DNA from: Phytohabitans houttuyneae
GTDB taxonomy: Bacteria > Actinomycetota > Actinomycetes > Mycobacteriales > Micromonosporaceae
Reading direction: 5' to 3'
NCBI RefSeq assembly: GCF_011764425.1
Contig: NZ_BLPF01000002.1
Location: 682,997 to 746,996, forward strand
Length of the DNA stretch: 64,000 bases
In this document: in pieces, positions 34,301-42,401 of the stretch
Layout of the letters: each line of letters opens with the position of its first letter
How positions within the stretch are numbered: the first letter of the stretch is position 1
Notes under the pieces: model-generated
What the model was told of the DNA's origin: nothing
The model's database searches: none
What the model saw: only the letters and a program-made list of their open reading frames with translations
Translations under genes and position numbers: made by a program

Positions 34301-36331
34301 GCTGAACAGATGCTTCCAGTACTCCTGCCGGGTGGTGGTGAGCATCCCGCTGCTCAGCAGCACCGCCGCCGTCCGCGCCCCCGCACCCGGATCCTGCAGC
34401 AGCAGCTGCGCCACCTGCTCGCGCCGCTGCGCGAACCACCGGTCGGTCTCGGCGACCACCGCCGCGTGCTGCTGCTCGTCGAGGTCGTCGACAAGCCGGC
34501 TGAGCGCGACGAGGGCGTGCTCCAGGGAGCCCGGCCGCCCGCTGACGGCGTCCAGCAGCTGAGCCGTGATCGCCGGTCGCAGGGCGTGCGTGGTGCTCCA
34601 GAACATGACGCCTGCGACGAGGAAGTCGGTGACGACGTCGTGCACGGATTCGAGGACGTCGTCGACCTTGGTGAGCCAGCCCATCTCGGTGAGCAGGCGT
34701 AGCAGGTTCGCCGCGGAGGCGCGGTCGCCGAACAGGTGCGTGGCGGCCTCCAGCAGCGCCGGCTCGTCCGCCGGCGTGGCGAGGAAGACCGCCGCGGCCG
34801 CCTGGATGTGTACCTTCACCTGCGGACCCCAGAGGCTGTCCGGGGTGTCGAGCCGGGGTACGAGCTGGTCCTCGTCCAGCCGGATGTCGAGCCACTGCTG
34901 CAGATCGCTGGCGTCCATGCTCGCGCGGGGCAGCGGCGGCAGGTCGCGCTTGATCCGGTCTTCGATCTGCCGGGCCACCAGCAGGGTCAGGATCGGGCGG
35001 ATGGCGCCGGTGTACGCCAGCAGCGTCTCCGGTCCCAGCGTCTTCGCCGCGCGCGGGGCGGCCGCCTGTGCGAGCGACGCGCAGATGGCCTTCAGATCTT
35101 CGCCTTCGGGCTCCAGGCGGATCTGTTCCAGGGCGACCACGTCACGCGCGTGGGCCGCCGTGAGCAGCCAGCCGGTACGCGCACTGGCCACGACGGCAAG
35201 GCGCGGGCTTGCGCCCCGCCGGCTCTGCTGCACCAGTGCCAGCAACTGCGCCAGGTCCAGGTCCTTGGCCATGCTCTGGTTGAGGTAGTCGACGACCAGC
35301 AGCACCGGCGTAAACGAGGACCGCACGACCGCGGCCACGTGATCCACCACCGCGGCGGCGTTTCCCGGGCGGACGTGCAGGACGGTCCAGTCGTCCTCGA
35401 CCGCCAAGCCGGCGACCTCCAGCAGCGTGCGGGTCTTGCCGACGCCACCGTGCCCGCTCACCAGCACGGAGTTCGCCCCGTCGCCGGCACGCAGCCGCCG
35501 CCAGATGTTGCGTGGATGCCACGCGGTCGTGGACGGTGGCTCGACGTAAGGCATCACGTCGTACAGCAGGCTGGACCGGTACCCCTCGAGCGACCGCAGG
35601 ATCGTCTGGTGATGCACGACGCACGGCGGGCCGGCGGGCCCAGGCCGTACGACACTCAACGAGGCGCTCCGCGTGACCCCGAGGGCCGACCACCACTGGT
35701 CCGCCTCCGCCGCGCCGTCCAGCGCGGTCAGCGGAATGGCGATCAGCGCACCCGGACCCTCGGACAACCCGTGTGTCGTCACGACGGCCGCCAAGTGACC
35801 GTCGACCAGGACCGGCGCCCCGGAGAAACCCTGCCACGGCGAACCCGGCCCGGTGGTCGCCGGCGGGCTGCCGCCGACGTCGATGCGCAGCAGGCCGTCC
35901 CGCAGCCGGCTCATGACGTCGATGCTCCCGACCGCCGAGTAGGTGCTGCGGCGCGCCCCGACCGGGCCGTCCATGAACCGCGGCCAGCCCACCACCCGCA
36001 CCGACTCCAGCGCGCCCATGCCGCCGCGGTCGATCTCCGCGACCGGAAAGGGCGGCGCGTCCAGCGCGGGGTCGTCGATCTCCACGATCGCCAGGTCCGG
36101 GGCGGTGCCGGCACCGGGAGCGCGCGGGTCGCCGCGCCACCGCACCTGCCCGGTGTACCGGTTGCCCACCGCGTCGTCCAGCAGCACCGTCCGGGCACCG
36201 GCGACTACGTGCGCGCAGGTGAGCACCGCCCGGCCCGCCACAAGAAAGCCCGAACCGTAGGCATAACGGCCACCTGGGCGACCGCTGCCGCGATCGGCGA
36301 CTATTCCGAGGACACGCTCTGCGACCCGCAT
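31382..36331 (-). CDS. Trypsin-like protease - STAND NTPase - helical-repeat protein
   Basis: A 1649-residue protein with three parts. Residues 1 to about 215 are a trypsin-like serine protease with a complete triad: H41 in TCAHVV, D79 in PDLAIVEID, S170 in GFSGAPV. Residues about 240-700 are a STAND-type NTPase: P-loop GHGGVGKT (293-300), Walker B VLLVVDY (D348). Residues about 760-1600 are superhelical repeats; the central ones have a period of 38 residues (LPESLRTATFSTARAWL, HGEHLGASFLLQVLLKAK). Proteases joined to NTPase switches and repeat sensors are a known design of bacterial conflict/immune proteins. It is the second gene after the trypco2 gene, 22 nt apart. Confidence 0.88.
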   Translation of the reverse strand: MRVAERVLGIVADRGSGRPGGRYAYGSGFLVAGRAVLTCAHVVAGARTVLLDDAVGNRYTGQVRWRGDPRAPGAGTAPDLAIVEIDDPALDAPPFPVAEIDRGGMGALESVRVVGWPRFMDGPVGARRSTYSAVGSIDVMSRLRDGLLRIDVGGSPPATTGPGSPWQGFSGAPVLVDGHLAAVVTTHGLSEGPGALIAIPLTALDGAAEADQWWSALGVTRSASLSVVRPGPAGPPCVVHHQTILRSLEGYRSSLLYDVMPYVEPPSTTAWHPRNIWRRLRAGDGANSVLVSGHGGVGKTRTLLEVAGLAVEDDWTVLHVRPGNAAAVVDHVAAVVRSSFTPVLLVVDYLNQSMAKDLDLAQLLALVQQSRRGASPRLAVVASARTGWLLTAAHARDVVALEQIRLEPEGEDLKAICASLAQAAAPRAAKTLGPETLLAYTGAIRPILTLLVARQIEDRIKRDLPPLPRASMDASDLQQWLDIRLDEDQLVPRLDTPDSLWGPQVKVHIQAAAAVFLATPADEPALLEAATHLFGDRASAANLLRLLTEMGWLTKVDDVLESVHDVVTDFLVAGVMFWSTTHALRPAITAQLLDAVSGRPGSLEHALVALSRLVDDLDEQQHAAVVAETDRWFAQRREQVAQLLLQDPGAGARTAAVLLSSGMLTTTRQEYWKHLFSPLLAALGHRHEAYTLLLAAARSLPPQRRDTAAELADYALAWLTGRPLGGVSQLMRILVRRDDLPPEQGRAAVQLGLNWLQFHARDAQSDFLLSAILWCDVVDHDGDPDLERLVDFALEWLAENGTQLGASYLLQALSKVKNLPAHAIDPLVTFARAWLRPHGQSVDASYVLPGLLSDSGVPEDRSSGLIGFARRWIASHSTMPEANYVLAHLLGRRDLTHATLTETLGHVREWLEENSDSATADYLIRRALAQPAMSADMVAVVRAAAQDWLSRYGTTETANYLLQALVQDSGLPEELRTATHGTAEAWLGVHGEHLGANFLLQVLLKAKDLPESLRTATFSTARAWLQIHGEHLGASFLLQVLLKAKDAPEDLRTTTYATVETWLQTHDKHPDARYLIEVLLQTEGLPADLRATALTAARTSLRTHGADVGSAFLLQILFRLADLPDDLRTTTHTTALTTLRTHGKHLGTNYLLQVLLRQADDLPEELRATTYSTAQTWLQTHDKHPDARYLIEILLRADGLPAELRTTTFTAALTSLRAHPDDPGTNFLLQVLLKAKDPPEDLRTATYSTAQTWLRRYGEHPDARFLIEVLLRVTGLPADLRTTTYSAAETSLRIHGKLPDSRFLIQALLQAHELPAALRTAAFTTAQTWLHDHGKLPDTRYLIDALLQIARRPSALRQAAVNAVMSWLDAWWQEATAGAALRAVLQDGPDEGSWDLTDDQRLRLTERALQWLSHFESTTEARQVIVLMLQPHVSDARTRRRVLRAAVGWLDEYAGTPRASEIISDVLGSQDLPDDLLPRAFKAAELWLSREKLHAYGARFVLQALFHRQSAQPDLVRDVLAGHLRVIEQRISAPKSRFTLGVIVGEPALDPDIRQTVMRLARTWLATFAEVTNAHLVIASVARRDDLTGDEVRWLEDATRAWLGSNADGPAAAPLAQTLLESGVPFTAELKGTLWTIRADSDPTDPTPA

Positions 36332-36353
36332 TGGAGGCTGCCTGTGGAACGCC

Positions 36354-36683
36354 TCACCGCTTCAACTGGTCCGCCGTGTCTGTGACGCTCACCTGATTTC
36401 CGTGCGCGTCCACAGGAGCGCCCAACTCTAGGATGATCGTGCTGACCGCCTCGTCCTGCCGGCCCACCTCGCCGCCCAGCTCCGCGTTGACGAACGGCAC
36501 CTTGAAGCCCGCCTTGCCGCTCTTGCTGCGGGTCGCGACAACCTTCAGCTCGATCGTCGCCGACGTCACCGGAAACGTCGGGAAGCCGGACCCGCTGGCG
36601 GCGGCCGCCGCGAGATCCGCCTTCAGCGCCTCGATCGCGTCAGCGAGGCCCCATCCCCGAGCGTCCGTGTCGTCGACATCCAT
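36354..36683 (-). CDS. Trypco2 (trypsin-co-occurring domain 2) protein
   Basis: A 109-residue protein matching the trypco2 family: GWGLADAIEALKADLAAAAA, then a strand-rich part (FPVTSATIELKVVATRSKSG, FVNAELGG, VSTIILELGAPVDAHGN). Family members sit next to or are fused with trypsin-like proteases in NTP-dependent conflict systems, where they are thought to be the partner or substrate of the protease. ATG 36683 follows GGGAGGG; GTG 36689 is possible. It is the first gene of a two-gene operon with the protease-STAND gene. Confidence 0.82.
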   Translation of the reverse strand: MDVDDTDARGWGLADAIEALKADLAAAAASGSGFPTFPVTSATIELKVVATRSKSGKAGFKVPFVNAELGGEVGRQDEAVSTIILELGAPVDAHGNQVSVTDTADQLKR

Positions 36684-36689
36684 CGGCAC

Positions 36690-38469
<1,780 letters not shown>

Positions 38470-38481
38470 GCAATGCTCGTC

Positions 38482-38511
38482 GGTGCCGGGCCTGGCAGCA
38501 GGCCCGGCACC
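38482..38511. terminator. Hairpin terminator after the xylanase gene
   Basis: Perfect 13-bp stem GGTGCCGGGCCTG / CAGGCCCGGCACC with a 4-nt loop, 12 nt after the stop. The next gene (38517) is convergent, so it can serve both. Confidence 0.85.
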
Positions 38512-38516
38512 TTCGG

Positions 38517-39128
38517 CTATCCACGTGGGCCCGCTTTCGCGCTCAACGCTTCGAGCTTGTGACGCAGGTCGACCGCGGGGATCCTGGTCCGAGCCGGGTC
38601 CGGCGTCTCGGCGTACGTCACGTCGACGAACACGTCACCGGCGGCCTTGTACACGAAATGCGGCGTGATGGCGGGCTCCGGCTCCAGGTCCAAAGTGGAT
38701 CGGACTCCGCCGAAGATGACCAGCCGCGTGCCGGGGGTGAACGTGCTCTTTGCCGGCGCCTCGTCGATCACGTACCGCAGGCCACCGGCCTTTCCGCCCA
38801 TCGAGCGCACCGTGACCTTCGAGCCGGCCGCCGCGTCACCCACATAGCTGCGCTCCACGACGACGGTCACGGGCGTGTAGACCGCCTCGATCGTCCGGCC
38901 GCCGGACAGCGAGTCAGCCACCCGGCGGTCGGCCCGTACGGCGGTGACCGTCCCCTCGAAGACGTACGCGTTGTCGAAGAAGGCCAGCGCGCTGTCCGGG
39001 CTGCTGTCCACGGCATACGCCTGCGCCCGGACCACCCGGTCGCCCGCGGGGGCCGGATCGGCACATCCGGTGGCACCGAGCGCCACCGCGGTCGAGGCCA
39101 CCAAGAGCACCGGCCAGTTGCTTCTCAT
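38517..39128 (-). CDS. Secreted lipoprotein of unknown function
   Basis: A 203-residue lipoprotein: signal peptide with lipobox LGATGC (Cys near residue 22). The mature part begins with an acidic, Asp/Ser-rich piece and contains FEGTVTAVRADRRV, VVVERSYVGDAAAG and TRLVIFGG, a beta-sheet pattern like small OB or tissue-inhibitor-like folds seen in other secreted actinobacterial proteins. It begins 10 nt after the stop of the matrixin gene, so these genes are co-transcribed. Confidence 0.75.
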   Translation of the reverse strand: MRSNWPVLLVASTAVALGATGCADPAPAGDRVVRAQAYAVDSSPDSALAFFDNAYVFEGTVTAVRADRRVADSLSGGRTIEAVYTPVTVVVERSYVGDAAAGSKVTVRSMGGKAGGLRYVIDEAPAKSTFTPGTRLVIFGGVRSTLDLEPEPAITPHFVYKAAGDVFVDVTYAETPDPARTRIPAVDLRHKLEALSAKAGPRG

Positions 39129-39138
39129 CCCAACCTCC

Positions 39139-39759
39139 TCAGTAAAGCGAGCGCACGCCGGCGATGTCGTCGGTGGTCAGAAACCGTCGAGTACCCGTGT
39201 TGACGGTCGTCATGACGGCGAACTGCTCAGCGGCGGTGTAGTCGGTACCGTCGGTGCACGGCCCTGGGTTGGGATGGGCGAGGCCGGTGAAGTGCCCCAT
39301 CTCGTGGACCACGACTGTCGCCGTGTCGGCCACGCCGCCGGTGACGTTCTGGTTGCCGTTGATCCATTCGTACCGGTCGGACAGCCACAGGTCGCCTTGG
39401 TCGTGGGTCGTGCCGCTGATGAACGACCGCTGCGCGTACCCGGGCGCCGTCCCCATGATCGAGCTGTACGCGTGCTCGCCCCGGAACTTGAACAGCAGCC
39501 ACCCGTCCTGATAGGAGGGTGCGTTGTAGCGCAGGACGGACTCGCTGCGGTTCCACTGGCTGGTGCCGTGCTCCAGCCCCCACCGCATGCCGCTCGGGAA
39601 GCTCGGGTCGAGCCCCATCCCGCGGCTGGTCGTCGGGTTTTTCCACGTGGTCAGGTTGCTGGTGCAGAACGCCGCGGCCGGCGCTCCCGTCACGGCGACT
39701 GTGCCCGCGACGAGCGTGCCGGCCAGCGCGGTCCGCACCATCCAGGTGAACGGTCGCAT
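39139..39759 (-). CDS. Secreted matrixin-type metalloprotease
   Basis: A 206-residue secreted protein: signal peptide ending near PAAA-FC, then a metzincin catalytic domain with HEMGHFTGLAH, the zinc-binding HExxHxxGxxH motif, and a downstream Met in FAVMTTVN, the Met-turn. This size and layout fits small bacterial matrixins. It acts outside the cell on peptide bonds; the substrate is unknown. It lies in the middle of a three-gene cluster of secreted proteins (38517, 39139, 39763), which may include a processing target or inhibitor. Confidence 0.85.
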   Translation of the reverse strand: MRPFTWMVRTALAGTLVAGTVAVTGAPAAAFCTSNLTTWKNPTTSRGMGLDPSFPSGMRWGLEHGTSQWNRSESVLRYNAPSYQDGWLLFKFRGEHAYSSIMGTAPGYAQRSFISGTTHDQGDLWLSDRYEWINGNQNVTGGVADTATVVVHEMGHFTGLAHPNPGPCTDGTDYTAAEQFAVMTTVNTGTRRFLTTDDIAGVRSLY

Positions 39760-39762
39760 GGG

Positions 39763-40080
39763 TCAGCGCACCTCGTACCACGCGTCGTAGAGGCGGGGCG
39801 GGCCGGAACAGGTGGCCGATGACGTCGCCTGGATGTTGACCCAGGGACCGGGGCGGGTCGCGATGATCGGATCGCTGCCGGGCTTGATGGTGATGCACTC
39901 CAGCACCACGCGGGACTCGCCCGTGCCGCCCGAACACCACACGTTGGCGCCATCCACGGGCGTTTCCATCTGCAGGACGCAGCCGGTCGGCACGGCCTGG
40001 GCCGCGGTGGCGCCGCCGCCCAGCATCCCGGCCGTGACGATGGCGCTGCTGACCAGCAGCCGCCCAGCGAGAGTTTTCAT
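39763..40080 (-). CDS. Small secreted protein of unknown function
   Basis: A 105-residue protein with a signal peptide (MKTLAGRLLVSSAIVTAGML ... AAQA) and a mature part of about 75 residues with four Cys (TGC, VWC, LEC, ATC), probably two disulfides. It precedes the matrixin gene by 3 nt, so it is translated with it. No family was recognised; inhibitor or substrate of the protease is a guess. Tandem GTCCGGACC motifs lie just upstream at about 40101-40120. Confidence 0.7.
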   Translation of the reverse strand: MKTLAGRLLVSSAIVTAGMLGGGATAAQAVPTGCVLQMETPVDGANVWCSGGTGESRVVLECITIKPGSDPIIATRPGPWVNIQATSSATCSGPPRLYDAWYEVR

Positions 40081-40185
40081 CCCTGCCTCCACGACGCTCG
40101 TGGTCCGGACCGTCCGGACCTCGTGCCACTGCCGAACAGCGTCGTGGGTGGCCTTCATCGAAACGGCATCGATCCATTCATCGCC

Positions 40186-41208
40186 TCAGCGGGCGTCGAC
40201 GCGCCATTCGTCGTGCCACTCGATGAGCGGCATGTCGCCGTCGAAGCGGATGGGGAGCCAGACGTAGTCGGCGACCGAGGTGTCGACCGGCGGGGGAGTG
40301 AAGGAAGCCCCGCCGCTGGCGTAGAGCTGGTGGAAGGCCTCGGTCTGGTTCGACTGCTCCTCGGCCAGGTGCGGCAGCCACCGGTCGGCGAGCGCGATGT
40401 AGAGGTCCGGCTCGCTCGGGTGACGGAAGACCGAGCTGACCTGCGAGCGAAACGAGGTGCCGCTCGGGTCCGTCGGGTGCGGGTCTCCCAGGACGGTGTA
40501 CGGCCCGTGGTACGTCCCGGCCACCGCCACCTCGGACGCGTTGGGGTAGTACCAGGTCGTGCCCGAGGTGATCAGGTAGTGCCTGTCGCGGCGGCGGAAG
40601 TACGCGGGCGCCTCCCGCACGAGCGGCGGGTGCGGCTGCGGAAAGTGCCTGGAGTAGCGGCCGGTGACGTCGGTGAGGTCGTCGGTGAGGTCGGCGCAGA
40701 TCAGCTCGCTGCGGACCCGCTCGAAGAAGTAGTAGCCCTTGCCGTCGACCGGGTCCACGGCAAGGTCGAAGTCCCCGGCGTACATGCCCAGCGGTGCGAG
40801 GCCGGTGCGCACGATCTGGTACGGCCCCAGGACCGAGTCGGCGGTCAGGACCGTGCTGAGGTGCGACCCGTCGTCGGCCCAGACCTTCAACCAGCAGACC
40901 CATTTCCCGGTACGCGCATTGTGGACGATGTGCGGCCGGTCCATCCCCTGGGCCGGGTGCAGCGGGGAGTCGGGGTCGTGCGGCACCGGTGGGATGATCA
41001 GGCCGCGGTCGTCCCAGTTGTAGAGGTCGGTGGAGGAGTAGCAGCGCACACCCCAGTGCCAGATGCCGCTGCCCGGCGTGGAGCGCTCCTTGTTCTCGCC
41101 GTACCAGTAGTAGGTGCCGTCGACGAACAGCAGCGAGCCGCCGTGCGCCTGGATGCGCTCACCCTTGGTGTCGTGCCACACCTGCCCGGGCCGGAACGAG
41201 TCGTACAT
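40186..41208 (-). CDS. GH43-like glycoside hydrolase
   Basis: A 340-residue five-bladed beta-propeller enzyme. It opens WHDTKGERIQAHGGSLLFVDG and YYWYGENKE, the GH43 (subfamily 24-like) start; DLYNWDDRGL, MDRPHIVHN and GDFDLAVDPVDG are blade motifs with the expected acidic residues. Relatives act on galactan or arabinan side chains of pectin. There is no signal peptide, so it is cytosolic or leaves by another route. It may share control with the secreted genes nearby. Confidence 0.82.
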   Translation of the reverse strand: MYDSFRPGQVWHDTKGERIQAHGGSLLFVDGTYYWYGENKERSTPGSGIWHWGVRCYSSTDLYNWDDRGLIIPPVPHDPDSPLHPAQGMDRPHIVHNARTGKWVCWLKVWADDGSHLSTVLTADSVLGPYQIVRTGLAPLGMYAGDFDLAVDPVDGKGYYFFERVRSELICADLTDDLTDVTGRYSRHFPQPHPPLVREAPAYFRRRDRHYLITSGTTWYYPNASEVAVAGTYHGPYTVLGDPHPTDPSGTSFRSQVSSVFRHPSEPDLYIALADRWLPHLAEEQSNQTEAFHQLYASGGASFTPPPVDTSVADYVWLPIRFDGDMPLIEWHDEWRVDAR

Positions 41209-41232
41209 CGATCGTTCCCCGCGACACCGGCC

Positions 41233-41667
41233 TCAGCGGATCTGGATCGCGGTCGGCGGTACGGAGCCGTGCTGGAGGCCGCCGCCTCCCTCGACGTAGC
41301 CGGAGGCGCTCCACGTCGCGCTCGCGCGGCGGAAGGCGGTGCCGTCGACGGTGGACACGCCGGCCGCGTACCACTGTGGAGTGCCGTCGCAGACGGTCGG
41401 CGTGAGGTAGCCGATACCGCGGCGGGTCGCGCCGTTGACCTGCTGGTTGAGGCTCAGGTCGATGACGCCGCGGTCCGGGACGCCGCCCGGGAACGGGCCG
41501 CAGGTGTACTGCCCGACAAGGACCGCCGTCGCGGGGGCGTCGCTGAGCAGGGCCCAGCGGGCGGTGACCGTGAGGCCGGCGTCAGCGGCGGCAGTGGCCG
41601 TGGCGGCTGGTGCGAGGGTCAGCAGGAGGGAGACGGCGAGCATGAGGGTGGTCGCGATCCGGCGCAT
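41233..41667 (-). CDS. Secreted protein of unknown function
   Basis: A 144-residue secreted protein: signal peptide MRRIATTLMLAVSLLLTL to ATATA, then a compact beta-rich domain (LTVTARWALLSDAPATAVLVG, CGPFPGGVPDRGVIDLS, ASATWSASGYVEGGGGL) with two Cys. No family was recognised. It is 24 nt upstream of the GH43-like gene on the same strand, probably in one operon. A GGAGGGGT Shine-Dalgarno precedes ATG 41667. Confidence 0.7.
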   Translation of the reverse strand: MRRIATTLMLAVSLLLTLAPAATATAAADAGLTVTARWALLSDAPATAVLVGQYTCGPFPGGVPDRGVIDLSLNQQVNGATRRGIGYLTPTVCDGTPQWYAAGVSTVDGTAFRRASATWSASGYVEGGGGLQHGSVPPTAIQIR

Positions 41668-41779
41668 CAAACCCCTCCGATCGTTGTTTCCCGCAGCGTA
41701 TCCACGATCGTTGATCCATTGGCTCGGCTGTTCGACCCTATCGACCGGATCGCCGCGCGGCCCGTGCATGATGTCGGCC

Positions 41780-42328
41780 ATGGCGAAGCCTCCTCCCGGC
41801 CGCGGCTGGTACGCGGTCGCGGGTACCGTCACCGCACTCGGCCTGATCGCCGCGACCGTCGTGCTGGTGATCGGCGTGCGCTCGTGGCTCGACGGCTTTC
41901 CCGACCTGGGCGAGCGCTTCCGCGGCGGCGAGACCGTGCGGATAGACGTGCGGGCCGGCGAGACCGTCATGCTGTACGCCAGCCCGGACTCCGCCCCGGC
42001 GGAGTACGTGTGCGAGGGCGAGGTCGCGGGCTCGCCGATCCAGGTGACCGAGTCGCGGACGTTCACGTTCTTCAGCGGGCTGCAGACCTGGGCGGCGCGC
42101 TACGAGCTGGTCGCCGACCAGACCGGGACCGGGCAGCTCACCTGCGTGGCACCCGCGGGGCGCGGCGCTGAGCTGCTGGCAGTGGGAGAGATGCCGGACA
42201 ACGGGCGGCTCCTGCGCATCCTCGGCACGACGATCGCGATCGCCGGCGGGGCGGCGCTGATCAGCGTCGCGGTCGGCGGCGGGATGGTCCTGGGCGTCTG
42301 GAGGCGCCGTCGCCCACGTCGCGGTTGA
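41780..42328 (+). CDS. Membrane protein with two helices, unknown function
   Basis: A 182-residue protein: an N-terminal helix (GTVTALGLIAATVVLVIG), an extracytoplasmic domain of about 95 residues (GETVRIDVRAGETVMLY ... GTGQLTCVA) and a C-terminal helix ending RRRRPRRG. This layout is common among uncharacterised actinobacterial envelope proteins. ATG 41780 is one of three clustered starts (41768, 41771); no SD discriminates between them. Confidence 0.65.
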   Translation: MAKPPPGRGWYAVAGTVTALGLIAATVVLVIGVRSWLDGFPDLGERFRGGETVRIDVRAGETVMLYASPDSAPAEYVCEGEVAGSPIQVTESRTFTFFSGLQTWAARYELVADQTGTGQLTCVAPAGRGAELLAVGEMPDNGRLLRILGTTIAIAGGAALISVAVGGGMVLGVWRRRRPRRG

Positions 42329-42353
42329 GGATGCTTCTGAGGCAATAGGGGTG

Positions 42354-42380
42354 GGAGGGGCCGGCGTGGCCGGCCCCTCC
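42354..42380. terminator. Bidirectional hairpin between convergent genes
   Basis: Perfect 12-bp stem GGAGGGGCCGGC / GCCGGCCCCTCC with a GTG loop, midway between stops at 42328 and 42402. Confidence 0.85.
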
Positions 42381-42401
42381 GTCGCATGCCGCCAGGCGTC
42401 G

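Noticed and set aside
32780-34702. 640-codon plus-strand ORF opposite the STAND sensor repeats
   Set aside because: Mirrors the 114-bp DNA repeat on the other strand; low-complexity product without start signal.
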